The notes under the pieces were generated by a model. That model did no database searches and was not told where the DNA came from. It saw only the letters and a list, made by a program, of their open reading frames with translations. Shown piece by piece: positions 63,358-64,000 of a stretch of DNA of 64,000 nucleotides. The stretch is from Sphingobacterium corticibacter. GTDB lineage: Bacteria > Bacteroidota > Bacteroidia > Sphingobacteriales > Sphingobacteriaceae. Position 1 is the stretch's first letter. Every line of letters starts with the position of its first letter. The DNA is taken from contig NZ_QDKG01000009.1 of NCBI RefSeq assembly GCF_003076635.1, forward strand, positions 30,409 through 94,408, in the 5' to 3' direction. The position numbers were made by a program, and so were the translations under genes.

Positions 63358-63877
63358 AATAGTTGGATTAGTTGAACCAAATTCATCAACAATAACAAAA
63401 GCAATTTAACAATATAATTCTTAATTAAAAATATATTATCACCAAACAATCAATTATTAACTCAATAAATAGATGCAAAAACGTAAAAGCAACGGAATAG
63501 ACGATGTAAGGTTTAAAATATTTTACTAGCTTTTTTCTTTAAATAGTAAAAAATACAATAAACTACACCCAAGCTATGGTAAACTTTTAGACCATGTTTA
63601 GTATTACAATCAAAGTTCTTCATTAATCCAAGTAAGATCTGCCCACTAGGATAGAAGCTATCGTACCACATTTAAGATCGGATAGTTGTGTATTTCCGTA
63701 CGAATATTCCAGCATTAGTTCACCATTAGTTCACGGAGAATGTACTAAAAGCACTTACTGGCTATAGATGACTGCCACTTTATAGGAAAGTTCTGCGTAC
63801 AGCTCCGTACGACATTAAGACCAGTAATAGCGAATCTATGACCGCTGATGGGGAATCACAAAATCTATAAACGCAAA
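63358..63877. other. Intergenic region between astacin pair and rRNA operon
   Basis: 520 nt. The first 180 nt are very A/T-rich and would hold the promoter of the astacin pair, though no clear TAnnTTTG box was found. At 63713-63734 an 11-nt unit CATTAGTTCAC is repeated twice in tandem. No protein-coding frame or tRNA was recognised. Confidence 0.45.
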
Positions 63878-63909
63878 AAAGCCCTTGCAAAGTTTTTTGC
63901 AAGGGCTTT
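63875..63909 (-). terminator. rRNA operon terminator
   Basis: AAAGCCCTTGCAAA and TTTGCAAGGGCTTT form a 14-bp stem with T6 after it on the minus strand, immediately behind the 5S gene. Confidence 0.9.
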
Positions 63910-63921
63910 AGTATAAAATTA

Positions 63922-64000
63922 GGCACCGACCTACTCTCCCACCTGTTACGGCAATACCATCGGCTCTGGCGGGCTTAACTACTCTGTTCGGAATGGGAAG
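63922..64000 (-). rRNA. rrf: 5S ribosomal RNA, 3' part (cut by window edge)
   Basis: On the minus strand the sequence reads CATTCCGAACAGAGTAGTTA, then AAGCCCGCCAGAGCCGATGG and GTGGGAGAGTAGGTCGGTGC. These are the loop B/C and 3' helix elements of 5S rRNA. About 79 nt are inside the window; the remaining 5' third and the rest of the operon lie to the right. The 3' end is approximate. Confidence 0.95.

Noticed and set aside
63713..63734. Two tandem CATTAGTTCAC units as a possible CRISPR or att site
   Set aside because: Only two adjacent 11-nt copies with no spacer, no cas genes and no integrase. Probably chance or a small duplication.

Overview
The window is about 64 kb of chromosomal core genome from a member of the Bacteroidota, most probably Sphingobacteriaceae (Sphingobacterium/Pedobacter-like). 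Supporting traits are: a fused ccoNO cbb3 oxidase gene; an F-type ATP synthase operon that lacks atpD and atpC; a DUF4290-murA gene pair; an Oar-like TonB-dependent receptor; fimbrillin/FISUMP and macroglobulin-like surface proteins; and repeated TAnnTTTG promoter -7 boxes with few strong Shine-Dalgarno sequences. I see no prophage, integrase, insertion sequence, CRISPR array or tRNA. The right edge enters an rRNA operon (5S, minus strand).

Layout. 1-649: 5' part of mgtE (minus). 1295-4129: an outer-membrane metallopeptidase/beta-propeller/beta-barrel protein. 4206-12446: a minus-strand housekeeping block (pgk, yceI-like lipoprotein, murA, DUF4290, pcrA/uvrD, dnaB). 12841-14798: plus-strand menG, an SDR dehydrogenase and yqeY. 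14804-18100: minus-strand dnaX, a small membrane protein and an NlpC/P60 lipoprotein. 18176-19078: an EamA exporter. 19142-24340: a TonB-dependent receptor and a TPR/HTH membrane regulator. 24573-27277: five plus-strand small, mostly membrane-anchored proteins of unknown role. 27333-28667: mtaB. 28916-32063: thyA, folA and an M61 peptidase. 32196-37992: ATP synthase operon (two small membrane proteins, then atpB, E, F, H, A, G). 38036-40850: PIF1-like helicase and a cupin isomerase. 40924-46727: minus-strand DUF1275 protein, an anchored protein, an MG2/plug-domain protein and a fimbrillin-like lipoprotein. 47137-48600: cardiolipin synthase. 48695-54446: cbb3 oxidase operon. 54613-58525: lytic transglycosylase, an RluB-type pseudouridine synthase with an internal tandem repeat, a MazG-like pyrophosphohydrolase and a YhcC-type radical SAM protein. 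58594-63357: a DUF3857/transglutaminase/DUF2569 membrane protein and two tandem astacin-like lipoproteins. 63922-64000: 5S rRNA.

How it fits together. The window holds much of the respiratory chain terminus (cbb3 oxidase with assembly factors, menaquinone methylase MenG) and the F1Fo ATP synthase without beta and epsilon. It also holds replication and repair genes (DnaB, DnaX, PcrA), the dTMP/folate pair ThyA-FolA, and cell-wall genes (MurA, NlpC/P60, MltD-like). The best candidates for something not yet described are the unknown membrane cluster at 24573-27277, the paired astacin lipoproteins at 61531-63357, the peptidase-propeller-barrel protein at 1295-4129 and the transglutaminase-DUF2569 fusion. 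A recurring promoter feature also stands out: in three genes a TAnnTTTG box lies exactly 5 nt before the ATG, which predicts leaderless mRNAs.
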